A stretch of 64,000 nt of DNA, from positions 868,001-932,000 of the forward strand of contig NZ_CP133188.1 of the NCBI RefSeq assembly GCF_030913635.1, given 5' to 3'. The translations under genes were made by a program, and so were the position numbers. Position 1 is the stretch's first letter. Every line of letters starts with the position of its first letter. Source of the stretch: Sedimentibacter sp. MB35-C1. Its GTDB lineage: Bacteria > Bacillota > Clostridia > Tissierellales > Sedimentibacteraceae. Below the pieces are notes generated by a model. It was given only the letters and a program-made list of their open reading frames with translations. It was not told where the DNA came from and ran no database searches. Below are positions 26,576 to 35,829 of this stretch, piece by piece.

Positions 26576-27535
26576 ATGTTAAAGTCAAATATATGTAGCC
26601 TCTTGAATATAAAGTATCCAATATTTCAAGGGGGCATGGCTCAAATATCAGATGCGGGGTTGGCGGCTGCGGTTTCAGAGGCGGGAGGTCTCGGTGTAAT
26701 AGCTGCGGGAAACAATACTGCCGAAGCACTCAGAAAAGAAATAAAAAAGATTAAGGATCTTACAGATAAGCCGTTTGGCGTTAATGTTATGCTTTTAAGC
26801 CCTCATGCAAAGGAAGTGGGGATGATGCTTATTGAAGAAAAAGTTCCCGTTATTATAACAGGTGCCGGTAATCCGGGGAAATATATGAAGCTGTGGAAGG
26901 AAGCGGGAATCAAGGTTATACCTGTAGTTCCGTCAGTTGCATATGCAAAGCATTTGGAGAAAGCAGGAGCTGATGCCCTAATTTGTGAAGGGACGGAATC
27001 AGGCGGACATGTGGGTGAAATAACGACTATGTGTATTACACCACAGGTTGTTGATGCTGTAAGTGTTCCAGTTGTAGCAGCAGGAGGTATAGGTGACGGA
27101 AGAGGAATTGCCGCTGCATTCAGTCTCGGTGCGCAGGGTGTGCAGGTTGGAACAAGATTTTTGCTGGCAAAAGAATGCAATGTACATTCAAACTATAAAA
27201 ACAAGGTTAAAAATGCCAATGATACAGATACAGCGGTAACAGGCAGAAAAACCGGACATCCGGTTAGGGTTTTGAAAAATAAGTTGGTTAAGCAATTTAA
27301 AGATTTAGAAAAAAATAACGCTGATGTTGAAGAAATGGAGCAGCTGGGAAGAGGACGGCTTTACAAGGCGGCTGTAGAAGGAGATGTGGATTACGGCTCT
27401 GTAATGTCCGGGCAAATTGCCGGGTTGGTTAATAAAGAGCAGTGCTGTGAGGAAATAATTGAAGAGATGTTTGAAGAAGCAGAAAAAATAATGCAAGAAT
27501 TAAGTTCATTAGTAACGGGAGGAAAAGATGAGTAA
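26576..27535 (+). CDS. fabK: Enoyl-ACP reductase II (FMN-dependent)
   Basis: The 319-residue TIM-barrel flavoprotein reduces trans-2-enoyl-ACP in the last elongation step. Motifs are YPIFQGGMAQISDAGLAAAVSEAGGLGVIAAG at the N-terminus (split here by function: FMN loop and substrate side), ICEGTESGGHVGEITT, VPVVAAGGIGDGRGIAAAFSLGAQGVQVGTRF. No FabI gene is visible, so FabK is likely the main reductase, a type that resists triclosan. The ATG at 26576 follows AAGGAG; an upstream ATG at 26513 lies inside the hairpin and is rejected. Confidence 0.93.
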   Translation: MLKSNICSLLNIKYPIFQGGMAQISDAGLAAAVSEAGGLGVIAAGNNTAEALRKEIKKIKDLTDKPFGVNVMLLSPHAKEVGMMLIEEKVPVIITGAGNPGKYMKLWKEAGIKVIPVVPSVAYAKHLEKAGADALICEGTESGGHVGEITTMCITPQVVDAVSVPVVAAGGIGDGRGIAAAFSLGAQGVQVGTRFLLAKECNVHSNYKNKVKNANDTDTAVTGRKTGHPVRVLKNKLVKQFKDLEKNNADVEEMEQLGRGRLYKAAVEGDVDYGSVMSGQIAGLVNKEQCCEEIIEEMFEEAEKIMQELSSLVTGGKDE

Positions 27536-28469
27536 GACCGCTTTTGTATTTCCGGGACAGGGTGCACAATATGCCGGAATGGGAAAAGACTTTTATGAAA
27601 ATTTTAATGAAAGCAGGGAAATATTCGAAAAAGCAAACCAAGCCCTTGGATTTGACATAACAAAATTATGCTTTGAAGGTCCGGATGAGGACTTGAGCAT
27701 AACTAAAATTACACAGCCTGCCTTGTTGACGGTATGCATGGCAATTTATGAGGTTATTAAGAAGAATTCAAAGATGGATTCTGTTGTGATGGGAGGATTG
27801 AGCCTTGGAGAATATTCAGCGCTTACAGCTGCCTCTGCAATGGATTTTGAAACTGCGGTAAAACTTGTTTATAACCGAGGTAACTATATGCAGAATGCCG
27901 TTCCTGTAGGTGAGGGAGGAATGATGGCTCTGTTGGGATGTACGGCTGAGGACGCAATTCGCTTTTGCAATACTGCTACAGAGAGGTTTGGATTGTTGGA
28001 ACCTGCTAATTTTAATTGCCCCGGTCAAATTGTAGTGGGCGGTAAAAAAGAAGCAATTGAAAATGCCATGCAGCAGACCAAGGAATTCAATATTAAGAGA
28101 GCTGTACCTCTTCAGGTAAGCGCGCCTTTTCACACATCCATGCTTAAACCGGCAGGGGCAAGGCTGAAAGAAGATCTAGAAAAAATAAAATTCAGCAAAC
28201 CATTATGTTCAGTAATATCCAACGTGGATACTGAATACTACAATGATGATTCCGCTATTGCCGACAAGCTTGAGAAGCAGGTTTACAACCCGGTGAGATG
28301 GGAAGAATGCGTAAGAAAAATGATATCAGACGGTGTGAGCACATTTGTTGAGATAGGACCCGGAAAAACACTGTCAAGTTTTTTAAAGAAAATCGACAAA
28401 AATGTCAAATCGATAAATGTGGACAGCATTGCTTCTCTTGAAACGTACCTGCAGATGTCATACGCATAG
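27528..28469 (+). CDS. fabD: Malonyl-CoA:ACP transacylase
   Basis: The 313-residue enzyme loads malonate from CoA to acyl carrier protein. It starts with TAFVFPGQGAQYAGMGKDFYE and has the catalytic serine in GLSLGEYSALTAA (GLSLG rather than GHSLG). The catalytic histidine is in SAPFHTSMLKPA, and NPVRWEECV with VEIGPGKTLSSFLKK complete the family pattern. It overlaps fabK by 8 bp, with GGAGG inside the fabK 3' end. Confidence 0.95.
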   Translation: MSKTAFVFPGQGAQYAGMGKDFYENFNESREIFEKANQALGFDITKLCFEGPDEDLSITKITQPALLTVCMAIYEVIKKNSKMDSVVMGGLSLGEYSALTAASAMDFETAVKLVYNRGNYMQNAVPVGEGGMMALLGCTAEDAIRFCNTATERFGLLEPANFNCPGQIVVGGKKEAIENAMQQTKEFNIKRAVPLQVSAPFHTSMLKPAGARLKEDLEKIKFSKPLCSVISNVDTEYYNDDSAIADKLEKQVYNPVRWEECVRKMISDGVSTFVEIGPGKTLSSFLKKIDKNVKSINVDSIASLETYLQMSYA

Positions 28470-28525
28470 GCAACGTTGTTAAAAAAGGAAGTTTATTTTA
28501 AATATCGATAAAAGGAAGGGGAATT

Positions 28526-29257
28526 ATGAAAACTGCAATAATAACAGGAGCTTCAAAAGGAATTGGAGCTGTCATTGCGTCAAGATTAAATGAATTGGGA
28601 TATAATCTTGTGCTAAATTACAGAAGCAGCACGTCTTGTATGGAAGAGCTTATAAGCAATTTCAGCAACAAGGATACGGAGAATATTATTGTTCAATGCG
28701 ATATATCAGTGTATGATGATGCAAAAAAACTTATAGACTCGGCTTTCAAGGAGTTTGGATCTGTGGACGTGCTTATTAACAATGCAGGAATAACTAAGGA
28801 CAATCTTCTTCCTCTAATGACGGAGGAAGAATTCGACAAGGTTATTGATACAAACCTGAAAGGAACATTTAACTGCTGCAGGCACATAGCGAAAAGAATG
28901 CTGAAGCAGAAGCACGGAAGAATTATAAATGTATCATCAGTGGTAGGGCTTGCTGGAAATGCAGGGCAGGTTAATTATTCCGCGTCTAAGGCGGGAGTAA
29001 TAGGTATGACCAAGTCCATGGCGAGAGAATTAGGAAAGAAAAATATTCTTGTTAATGCCATAGCACCGGGATTTATACAGACAGAAATGACTGATAAAAT
29101 CCCTGATAATATAAAAGCAGAAATGATGAAAAATATTCCGCTGCAGAGATTAGGGCAGCCAAGTGATATTGCGGATGCAGTAGAATTTTTAATTTCAGAT
29201 AAAGCATCATATATAACTGGGCAGGTATTGTCTGTTAACGGCGGATTTTATATGTAA
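28526..29257 (+). CDS. fabG: 3-oxoacyl-ACP reductase
   Basis: The 243-residue short-chain dehydrogenase reduces beta-ketoacyl-ACP with NADPH. It has TGASKGIGAVIA for cofactor binding, NNAGITKDNLLPLMTEEEFDKV, the catalytic Ser in INVSSVVG and the YSASKAG motif with Tyr and Lys. GFIQTEMTDKIP is also typical of FabG. AAGGAAGGGG precedes the ATG. It sits between fabD and fabF in the usual clostridial order. Confidence 0.95.
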   Translation: MKTAIITGASKGIGAVIASRLNELGYNLVLNYRSSTSCMEELISNFSNKDTENIIVQCDISVYDDAKKLIDSAFKEFGSVDVLINNAGITKDNLLPLMTEEEFDKVIDTNLKGTFNCCRHIAKRMLKQKHGRIINVSSVVGLAGNAGQVNYSASKAGVIGMTKSMARELGKKNILVNAIAPGFIQTEMTDKIPDNIKAEMMKNIPLQRLGQPSDIADAVEFLISDKASYITGQVLSVNGGFYM

Positions 29258-29307
29258 TAAGAATGCAGGAGCTGGTAGATAGCACAGCTCATTTAGTAGG
29301 AGGATTT

Positions 29308-30546
29308 ATGAAAAGAAGAGTTGTAATAACAGGTGTTGGTGTTATAAGTCCCATAGGTTCAGGAGATGAATTTTGGGAAAATGTAAAAAAAGGCAAGTGC
29401 GGAGTCAGCCCCATTGAATCTTTTGACACAAGCAATTTCAATGTAAAGCTGGCGGCAGAAATTAAAGATTTTGAACCGACGAATTATATAGATAAGAAAG
29501 AATCAAAAAGAATGGACAGATACAGTCAGTTTGCAATAGCGGCAGCTGATATAGCAGTTAAAGATTCGGGTCTGGACATTGAAAAAACAGACAGTGACAG
29601 GTTTGGATGTGTTGTAGGAAGCGCTGTAGGCGGTATACACACCATTGAAAAAGAACACGAAAAGCTTCTTACGAGAGGCCCTGGAAAGGTATCTACATTT
29701 TTTATACCTATGATGCTTTCAAATATGGCATCGGGGCTTGTTGCTATAAAATATAAAGCTAAAAATATCAACTATTCAACGGTGACTGCATGTGCCACAG
29801 GAGCTAATGCCATAGGAGAATCCTATAAAAGGATTCAGGACGGAATATGTGATGTTATGCTGGCCGGAGGTTCGGAGGCAGCCATAACTCCGTGCTCTAT
29901 AGCAGGCTTTCATGCGTTGACTACTTTGTCAACAACTACAGATGTTAACAGGGCATCAATACCGTTCGATCAGGAAAGAAACGGATTTGTAATGGGCGAA
30001 GGCGCCGGTGTAATGGTGTTGGAAGACTATGAGCATGCTGTTAAAAGAGGTGCCAAAATATATGCCGAAATAGTGGGATACGGAGCAACATGTGATGCAT
30101 ACCATATGACATCTCCTGATCCAAGCTCAGAGGGACAATCAAGTTCCATGCTTCACTCAATTGAGGATGCAGGCATTAAACCGGAAGAAATAGGATATAT
30201 AAACGCTCACGGAACAAGCACTAAGTATAATGACAAGTTTGAAACACAGGCAATTAAGAACATATTTAAAGAGTATGCTGTCAAAATTCCTATAAGCTCA
30301 ACTAAATCAATGACAGGCCATTTGCTTGGAGCTGCCGGTGCTGTTGAAGCAATAGTTTGTGCAAAGTCCCTGCAGGATTCATTTATACCCGCAACAATAA
30401 ACCACTTGGTAACAGACCCCGATTTAGGATTGGATTTTGTTCCCAACAAAGGTGTTGAAAGAGAATATGACTACGCACTGTCCAATGCTTTTGGGTTCGG
30501 AGGGCATAATGCCACACTTATATTAAAAAAATATAAAGGGAACTAA
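29308..30546 (+). CDS. fabF: Beta-ketoacyl-ACP synthase II
   Basis: The 412-residue condensing enzyme adds malonyl-ACP to acyl-ACP. The catalytic Cys162 is in TACATGAN. The two histidines are in NAHGTSTKYND and MTGHLLGAAGAVEA, and the C-terminal NAFGFGGHNA is present. The ATG at 29308 is used because AGGAGGA lies just before it. An in-frame start 45 bp upstream would give a non-homologous extension. FabZ begins 4 bp after its stop. Confidence 0.95.
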   Translation: MKRRVVITGVGVISPIGSGDEFWENVKKGKCGVSPIESFDTSNFNVKLAAEIKDFEPTNYIDKKESKRMDRYSQFAIAAADIAVKDSGLDIEKTDSDRFGCVVGSAVGGIHTIEKEHEKLLTRGPGKVSTFFIPMMLSNMASGLVAIKYKAKNINYSTVTACATGANAIGESYKRIQDGICDVMLAGGSEAAITPCSIAGFHALTTLSTTTDVNRASIPFDQERNGFVMGEGAGVMVLEDYEHAVKRGAKIYAEIVGYGATCDAYHMTSPDPSSEGQSSSMLHSIEDAGIKPEEIGYINAHGTSTKYNDKFETQAIKNIFKEYAVKIPISSTKSMTGHLLGAAGAVEAIVCAKSLQDSFIPATINHLVTDPDLGLDFVPNKGVEREYDYALSNAFGFGGHNATLILKKYKGN

Positions 30547-30549
30547 GCC

Positions 30550-30993
30550 ATGATTTATGACTCAATTGATATACAAAGAATAATTCCACACAGATATCCA
30601 ATGCTCTTGGTTGATAAAATAGTTGAGCTGAAAAAAGGAGAAAAAGCTGTGGGGATAAAGAACGTTACAATTAATGAGCAGTTTTTTCAGGGGCACTTCC
30701 CGGGAAATCCTGTAATGCCGGGAGTGTTAATAATAGAAGCGCTGGCACAAACGGGAGCGGTGGCTATATTATCTCTTGAAAAATTCAGCGGAAGTACAGT
30801 TTATTTTGGCGGTATTAAAAGTGCCAGGTTTAAGAAGAAAGTAATTCCCGGAGATACTCTTAAGTTAGTTACGGAAATAACGAAGTTGAAGGGAAGTTTT
30901 GGAATCGGCAGTGCTGTTGCATACGTAAACGATGAAATTGCAGCAGAAGCAGAGTTAATTTTTGCGGTGGAAAAGCAAACAAATGTAAAATAA
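30550..30993 (+). CDS. fabZ: 3-hydroxyacyl-ACP dehydratase
   Basis: The 147-residue hot-dog-fold enzyme dehydrates 3-hydroxyacyl-ACP. IIPHRYPMLLVDKI, the catalytic histidine in FFQGHFPGNPVMPGVLIIEALAQ (His of HFPG, Glu of IIEA) and KSARFKKKVIPGD are all present. It is the last gene of the operon. No fabA, fabH or acetyl-CoA carboxylase genes occur in the window, so those steps must be encoded elsewhere. Confidence 0.94.
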   Translation: MIYDSIDIQRIIPHRYPMLLVDKIVELKKGEKAVGIKNVTINEQFFQGHFPGNPVMPGVLIIEALAQTGAVAILSLEKFSGSTVYFGGIKSARFKKKVIPGDTLKLVTEITKLKGSFGIGSAVAYVNDEIAAEAELIFAVEKQTNVK

Positions 30994-31010
30994 CAATATA
31001 ATTTAATGGA

Positions 31011-31053
31011 AAAGTATGTTATAATAAGAGAGTTATAACATACTTTATATTTT
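31011..31053 (+). terminator. Terminator of the fab operon
   Basis: A perfect 14-bp stem (31011-31024 and 31033-31046) with an 8-nt loop is followed by ATATTTTTG. Confidence 0.8.
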
Positions 31054-31138
31054 TGTGGAAACAATATTAAAAAATGGATATTTAACAATATGTTAATATT
31101 TTAACGTAAATATTAAAAAAAGTTAAATATTTTATGTG

Positions 31139-31154
31139 CGTAACATATGTTACG
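31139..31154. promoter_or_regulatory. 16-bp perfect palindrome upstream of the V-ATPase operon
   Basis: CGTAACATATGTTACG is a perfect dyad in the 380-bp gap between fabZ and the V-ATPase genes. It is about 150 bp upstream of the V-ATPase promoter. No function can be assigned. Confidence 0.4.
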
Positions 31155-31222
31155 GATAAATATAAAAAAACCATTATTTTTTTAATAAGACAAAAGTCAA
31201 AAATCAATTACATTATTTTTGT

Positions 31223-31250
31223 AAGGAAACACAGTGGATTTCCTTTTTTA
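31223..31250 (+). terminator. Second terminator before the V-ATPase operon
   Basis: AAGGAAA (31223-31229) pairs with TTTCCTT (31239-31245), followed by T residues. No coding gene lies between it and the fab terminator, so it either backs that one up or ends a short unannotated RNA. Confidence 0.55.
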
Positions 31251-31289
31251 TTAAGCAGGCAATTGTTTTCGAAAAATAGTTATGCTGTC

Positions 31290-31318
31290 TTGACAATTTT
31301 GTTTTTTGAAATTATAGT
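31290..31318 (+). promoter_or_regulatory. Promoter of the V-ATPase operon
   Basis: TTGACA (31290-31295) and TATAGT (31313-31318) lie 17 bp apart, about 57 bp upstream of the first gene. Confidence 0.85.
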
Positions 31319-31374
31319 AGTAGCATGGGCAGAATTTTTATATTTAAAAAATTTTAAACAGAGGCGGTGGTAAA

Positions 31375-31701
31375 GTGTCAATTGAGGTTATCAAGGTAAT
31401 AAAAGAAGCTGAAGAAAAGGCAGAATCAATTAAAAAAGAAGCCGGGCAGCAAGCTAAGCAAATTATTACCGATGCTAATGCGCAAGCTCTGCAAATTACA
31501 GAACAAGCCCGAGAGTCTGCTGAAAATGCAAGCTCCGAAGTTTTGAAAGTTGCAGAATCCCAAGGTCGGGAATTATTTGATGACATTATTAATAAAGCCG
31601 ATAAAGAATGTGAGGACATTTTAGAGAAGGCAGATGAAAAAATGGATAAAGCAGCTTCTATAATACTGGAAAGGATAGTGAATACCAGTGGCGATAGTTA
31701 A
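31375..31701 (+). CDS. ntpF: V-type ATPase peripheral stalk subunit (G/H type)
   Basis: The 108-residue, highly charged, Ala/Glu/Lys-rich protein is almost all heptad-like helix. This is the form of the peripheral stalk partner of subunit E (NtpF in Enterococcus, AhaH in archaea). It would form the stator coiled coil. The start is GTG at 31375, preceded by GAGGCGG. Its 3' end overlaps subunit I by 14 bp. The assignment rests on composition, size and operon position, since such stalks have few fixed motifs. Confidence 0.82.
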   Translation: MSIEVIKVIKEAEEKAESIKKEAGQQAKQIITDANAQALQITEQARESAENASSEVLKVAESQGRELFDDIINKADKECEDILEKADEKMDKAASIILERIVNTSGDS

Positions 31702-33661
31702 TATGAACAAAATAAGCATAGTGGGCTTAAACAGCGAGAAATCATGGCTTGTAAAGGATATTATGGATTTAGGCGTTGTTGAAGTAAGCTCTCAGGATTC
31801 AAAGTTAGCAGATCCCGAATGGCTTAGCTATGTGAAAAAAGACGGAAACGAAGATGCAGTGCTGAACTACGATTCTAAAATTTCAAAAATCAATGATGTT
31901 CTTATTACTCTTGAAGGTTATGATACCAGCAAAAAACCACTATTTAGCACAAGAAGGTTAGTATCATCGAAGGAATTTGACAGCATGGTTGACAACATCA
32001 ATGATGTTGAAGGAAATGTAGCAAAGGTGGTCGAGCTAAGCAAGTCATACAATAACCTGTGCTCTGAACAAAATAAATTGGAAACTTCAATTTTGAGTTT
32101 AAAGCCATGGGTAAAATATGAATTGCCCCTAGAATTTCGTGAAACAATATATACAAGCATATTTATCGGTGTTGTTCCCAGTGTCATTGATGTTGACAGG
32201 CTGAAAAGTGATCTAGACCAAGAAACTGATAAATATGTTATAGACATACTTGCTAGCGACAAAGAGCAGTATTATATTACTACTATTTGCTTAACTAAAG
32301 AAAAAGATGACGTTTATGAAGTATTAAAGCAATTTGGCTTTAATAATGCTGAATTTAAGGATTTAACTGGAACAGCTTCAGAAAATATTGCTTTGTATGA
32401 GAAAAGGTTAAAAGAAATATCAGAAAGTAAATCTGCTATTGAAAAAAACTTTTCTGAATATGTTCAATATAAAGAAGAAATACAAGCTTATTATGATTAT
32501 TTGACAATCGAAAAAGACAAGAATAAAATATTAGGCAACATGCTTAAGACAGATACTACATTTTACCTTCAGGGATGGATCCCTGATTCAAGTAAGGAAC
32601 AGATTGGCTCCGTATTAAAAAAATATGAATGCTGGTTTGAAATCAGTGAACCTGAAGAAGGGGAACCGTATCCTATATTATTAAATAATAATTCTTTTTC
32701 ACAACCATTTGAATCAATTACAGAGTTGTACAGCCTACCTTCACCTACGAGTATTGACCCTACAAGTATAATGGCTCCGTTCTACATGATGTTTTTCGGT
32801 CTGATGCTTGCAGATGTAGGCTATGGCGCGATAATATCCGGTGCATGTTTCATAATCCTCAGAAAATTTAATATCGAAGGCAACTTGAAAAAGATGATGA
32901 AAATGTTTTTCTACTGCGGATTAGCTACAATTTTTTGGGGAATAATGTTTGGAAGCTATTTTGGAGATGCACTTACAACTATTGCAAGAGTTATGTTTAA
33001 TGGAGACTTTGCAATAAAACCTATATGGATTAACCCTATTACTGAACCGATGACGCTTTTAATTTTCTCTTTATTGTTTGGCGTGGTGCACCTTTTTGTG
33101 GGAATGGGCATCAAGGCATACATGGATATAAGGGACGGACATCCGTTGGACGCATTGTTTGATATAGGGTTCTGGTATGGTTTCATAATCGGTATCGCGT
33201 TATGGTTATTTGGAAACTCAGTAATAGCAGGCTCTAACGTAGTTGGAAAATGGATGACAATTGTATTTGGAATCGGCCTTATTTTGACTCAGGGAAGAGA
33301 GAAGGAAGGATTGATTTCAAAGCTATTTAGCGGAGTGTTGAGCTTATATGGAATTACAAGTTATTTAAGTGATGTATTATCATACTCTAGACTGCTTGCA
33401 TTAGGCCTTGCTACAGGAGTAATATCTTCCGTTGTAAGCGTACTAGGTTCGTTAGGTGGCACAGGGATATTTGCATCAATACTGCTGGTAGTTGTTTTAC
33501 TGATAGGACACACATTTAATATTGCAATAAACTCACTGGGTACATTTGTCCATGCAGCCAGATTGCAATATGTTGAATTCTTCGGTAAATTCTACGAAGG
33601 CGGAGGGGACGCGTTTAACCCTTTTATGAAGAAAACAAAGTATATAAAAATTACAAAATAA
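31688..33661 (+). CDS. ntpI: V-type ATPase subunit I (subunit a)
   Basis: The 657-residue protein has a cytoplasmic N-terminal half of about 330 residues with coiled segments. The C-terminal half has about eight membrane helices and forms the ion half-channels against the c ring. Typical motifs are SIMAPFYMMFFGLMLADVGYG near residue 360, LSYSRLLALGLATGVI with the essential arginine, and HTFNIAINSLGTFVHAARLQYVEFFGKFYEGGG near the end. It anchors the peripheral stalks and couples ion flow to rotation. Confidence 0.95.
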   Translation: MAIVNMNKISIVGLNSEKSWLVKDIMDLGVVEVSSQDSKLADPEWLSYVKKDGNEDAVLNYDSKISKINDVLITLEGYDTSKKPLFSTRRLVSSKEFDSMVDNINDVEGNVAKVVELSKSYNNLCSEQNKLETSILSLKPWVKYELPLEFRETIYTSIFIGVVPSVIDVDRLKSDLDQETDKYVIDILASDKEQYYITTICLTKEKDDVYEVLKQFGFNNAEFKDLTGTASENIALYEKRLKEISESKSAIEKNFSEYVQYKEEIQAYYDYLTIEKDKNKILGNMLKTDTTFYLQGWIPDSSKEQIGSVLKKYECWFEISEPEEGEPYPILLNNNSFSQPFESITELYSLPSPTSIDPTSIMAPFYMMFFGLMLADVGYGAIISGACFIILRKFNIEGNLKKMMKMFFYCGLATIFWGIMFGSYFGDALTTIARVMFNGDFAIKPIWINPITEPMTLLIFSLLFGVVHLFVGMGIKAYMDIRDGHPLDALFDIGFWYGFIIGIALWLFGNSVIAGSNVVGKWMTIVFGIGLILTQGREKEGLISKLFSGVLSLYGITSYLSDVLSYSRLLALGLATGVISSVVSVLGSLGGTGIFASILLVVVLLIGHTFNIAINSLGTFVHAARLQYVEFFGKFYEGGGDAFNPFMKKTKYIKITK

Positions 33662-33686
33662 ACAATATCTTAGGAGGTAATTTTAA

Positions 33687-34169
33687 ATGGAACAACTTTT
33701 TTCAACAGGTACTTTTTTAGCAATTTTTGGAGCAGCAATAGCAGCACTTGCAGGATGCGGTAGTGCAGTAGGTATAGGATATGCCGGTTCAGCGGCATGT
33801 GGAGTTATGGCAGAAGACCCTAAGAAATTCGGAGCTACATTGATTCTGCAGGCATTACCTGGAACTCAAGGTATTTACGGGCTTTTGATATCTTTCATTA
33901 TCTTAAATAAGATAGGATTTTTAGGCGCAGACGTAGCAGCTTTAACAGTTGCTCAGGGCGGATACTTTTTGGCAGGATCCATACCCATCGGTTTAGTAGG
34001 TATTATTTCTGGTATTCATCAAGGTAAAGTATGTGCATCTGGTATCATGCTGATTTCTAAAAAACCTGACCAAATCGCTAAACCTATGGTTTATGCAGCT
34101 ATGGTTGAAACATACGCAGTATTGGCTCTGCTTGTATCATTCCTTATAATAAACGGTATAGTTATATAA
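33687..34169 (+). CDS. ntpK: V-type ATPase subunit K (c-ring proteolipid), Na+ type
   Basis: The 160-residue proteolipid has four membrane helices made of two fused hairpins. The residues that bind Na+ in Enterococcus hirae NtpK all have counterparts: Leu57, Thr60 and Gln61 in LPGTQG, Gln112 in HQGKV, and the carboxylate Glu141 in MVETYA. This strongly suggests Na+ rather than H+ transport. TAGGAGGT precedes the ATG. It lies in its usual place between subunits I and E. Confidence 0.95.
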   Translation: MEQLFSTGTFLAIFGAAIAALAGCGSAVGIGYAGSAACGVMAEDPKKFGATLILQALPGTQGIYGLLISFIILNKIGFLGADVAALTVAQGGYFLAGSIPIGLVGIISGIHQGKVCASGIMLISKKPDQIAKPMVYAAMVETYAVLALLVSFLIINGIVI

Positions 34170-34215
34170 TGTATATTTGGTTAAAGATAAAAAATATAAT
34201 AAGGATGTGATATAG

Positions 34216-34797
34216 GTGGGCATTGAAAATATTACTAAGAATATTTTAGATGAAGCGAACAGCACTGCTGAAGGCATAATAAAGAACGCAGAAAATAAAA
34301 GCTTGCAAATAATTGAAGAAGCTAAAAAACAAGCAGAAGAAATTTTAAGCGGTGAAGAACAAAAATCTAAAGCTGATGCTGAAAATTTAAAAAACAGAAT
34401 GATTTCTTCCGCCGAGCTTCAAAGAAGAAAGATGATTCTAGGCACTAAACAGCAAGGTATAAAAAAAGGATTCGGTGCTGCTTTAAATAAACTTAAAGAA
34501 ATGCCTGAAGATAAATATATAAGCTTTTTAACGGAACAAATTATAAATATTCCCAATTGCAGCGGAACTATTATCTTAAATGAAAAAGATAAGGAAAGAA
34601 TTGGCGATAAGTTGGTAAATCTGGTTAATAATAAATTAAACGGAGAGAAGCTTACATTGAGCGAAAAAACAACTAACTCAATTGGAGGTTTCATCCTTAA
34701 AAACGGAGATATTGAAATTAACAGCACATTTGAAATGCTGTTAGACTCCATAAAAGATGAACTGACAAATGATGTAGCTAATGTTCTTTTCGATTAA
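34216..34797 (+). CDS. ntpE: V-type ATPase subunit E
   Basis: The 193-residue protein has a long charged N-terminal helix (residues about 5-90) and a globular C-terminal domain. It forms the peripheral stalk with the G/H subunit and caps subunit B of the catalytic head. The N-terminal helix is rich in Glu, Lys and Ala and pairs in style with ntpF. The start is GTG at 34216, the first start after the AAGGATGTGATATAG leader. Similarity to family members is in overall layout more than motifs. Confidence 0.88.
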   Translation: MGIENITKNILDEANSTAEGIIKNAENKSLQIIEEAKKQAEEILSGEEQKSKADAENLKNRMISSAELQRRKMILGTKQQGIKKGFGAALNKLKEMPEDKYISFLTEQIINIPNCSGTIILNEKDKERIGDKLVNLVNNKLNGEKLTLSEKTTNSIGGFILKNGDIEINSTFEMLLDSIKDELTNDVANVLFD

Positions 34798-34821
34798 TTT
34801 CAGCTGAAAGGAGGAATGACT

Positions 34822-35829
34822 TTGGCTAAATTAACAGGTACGGATTATATTTTTTCTGTTGCTAGAGTGCGAAGTGTTGAAAAATATATGTTGTCGCATG
34901 AGAGAGCTGAGAGAATGATAGATGCAAAAACCGCTGAAGATTCCATTAGAATATTGGAAGAATGCAATTACGGATATGAAAATGAAGCTGTAAATCCGGA
35001 TGATTTTGAAAAACTATTGACGGAAGAGCATAAGAAGTCTTATGATTTTATTATGTCAATAGCTCCGGAGCTCAGTTACTTCAGAATGTTTTTGTATCCA
35101 TATGACTATCATAATTTAAAAGTTCTTATGAAAGCAGAATATTTGGGGATTGACGCAACGGATTTATTGGTAGATACAGGGACGATTAATATAAAAGTTC
35201 TTAAAAACTCACTTAATGAAAGAGACTTTTTACCATTGACCGAAAATATGGGCAAGGCATTGAATGAAATTATAGATGCTTTTCCAAAGTTAAATGATCC
35301 TCAAATAATAGATATTATATTAGATAAGTATTGTTACGATGAAATGTATAAATCGGCGGAAGATACAGGAAGCCAGTTTATTGTTGATTATGTTAGAATG
35401 CTTATTGATACAATTAATATAAAAACTTATGTGCGTTTGAAGAGGATGGATAAATCTTGGGATTTTTTCAGCAAAGTTTTTATTAAAGGCGGAAATATCA
35501 GCGAGCAAACTTTTATAAGCAATTATAATGAGACGCTAGAAAAATTTGCAGAACAAATTTCCGGATATGGATTTAAGGAAGCTTTTCTTGAAGGTGCTCA
35601 ATACTTAGAAGAAACCGGTTTATTTGCGGTATTTGAAAAACTTCTTGACAATAAATTAATTCAATTCATTAAAGATGCTAAGTTTGTTTCATTTGGCATT
35701 GATCCGCTTGCGGCATATTTGATTGCAAAGGATAATGAGATAAAAATTGCAAGGATTATAATGGCAGGTAAACTTGCAGGTATCTCGCCTGAATTAATAA
35801 GAGAGAGGTTGAGAGAAACTTATGTATAA
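34822..35829 (+). CDS. ntpC: V-type ATPase subunit C (d type)
   Basis: The 335-residue, mostly helical protein is the funnel-like socket that joins the central stalk to the membrane ring. DYIFSVARVRSVEKYMLS at the start, FLYPYDYHNLKVLMKAEYLG near residue 95 and the C-terminal GIDPLAAYLIAKDNEIKIARII are typical. The TTG at 34822 is chosen because AAGGAGG ends 7 bases before it. The ATG at 34816 is only one base from that site and is unlikely. It overlaps subunit F by 8 bp. Confidence 0.92.
   Translation: MAKLTGTDYIFSVARVRSVEKYMLSHERAERMIDAKTAEDSIRILEECNYGYENEAVNPDDFEKLLTEEHKKSYDFIMSIAPELSYFRMFLYPYDYHNLKVLMKAEYLGIDATDLLVDTGTINIKVLKNSLNERDFLPLTENMGKALNEIIDAFPKLNDPQIIDIILDKYCYDEMYKSAEDTGSQFIVDYVRMLIDTINIKTYVRLKRMDKSWDFFSKVFIKGGNISEQTFISNYNETLEKFAEQISGYGFKEAFLEGAQYLEETGLFAVFEKLLDNKLIQFIKDAKFVSFGIDPLAAYLIAKDNEIKIARIIMAGKLAGISPELIRERLRETYV

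Noticed and set aside
31134-31373. 79-codon open frame before the V-ATPase operon
   Set aside because: It contains a terminator and the V-ATPase promoter, has no ribosome binding site and no recognisable similarity.
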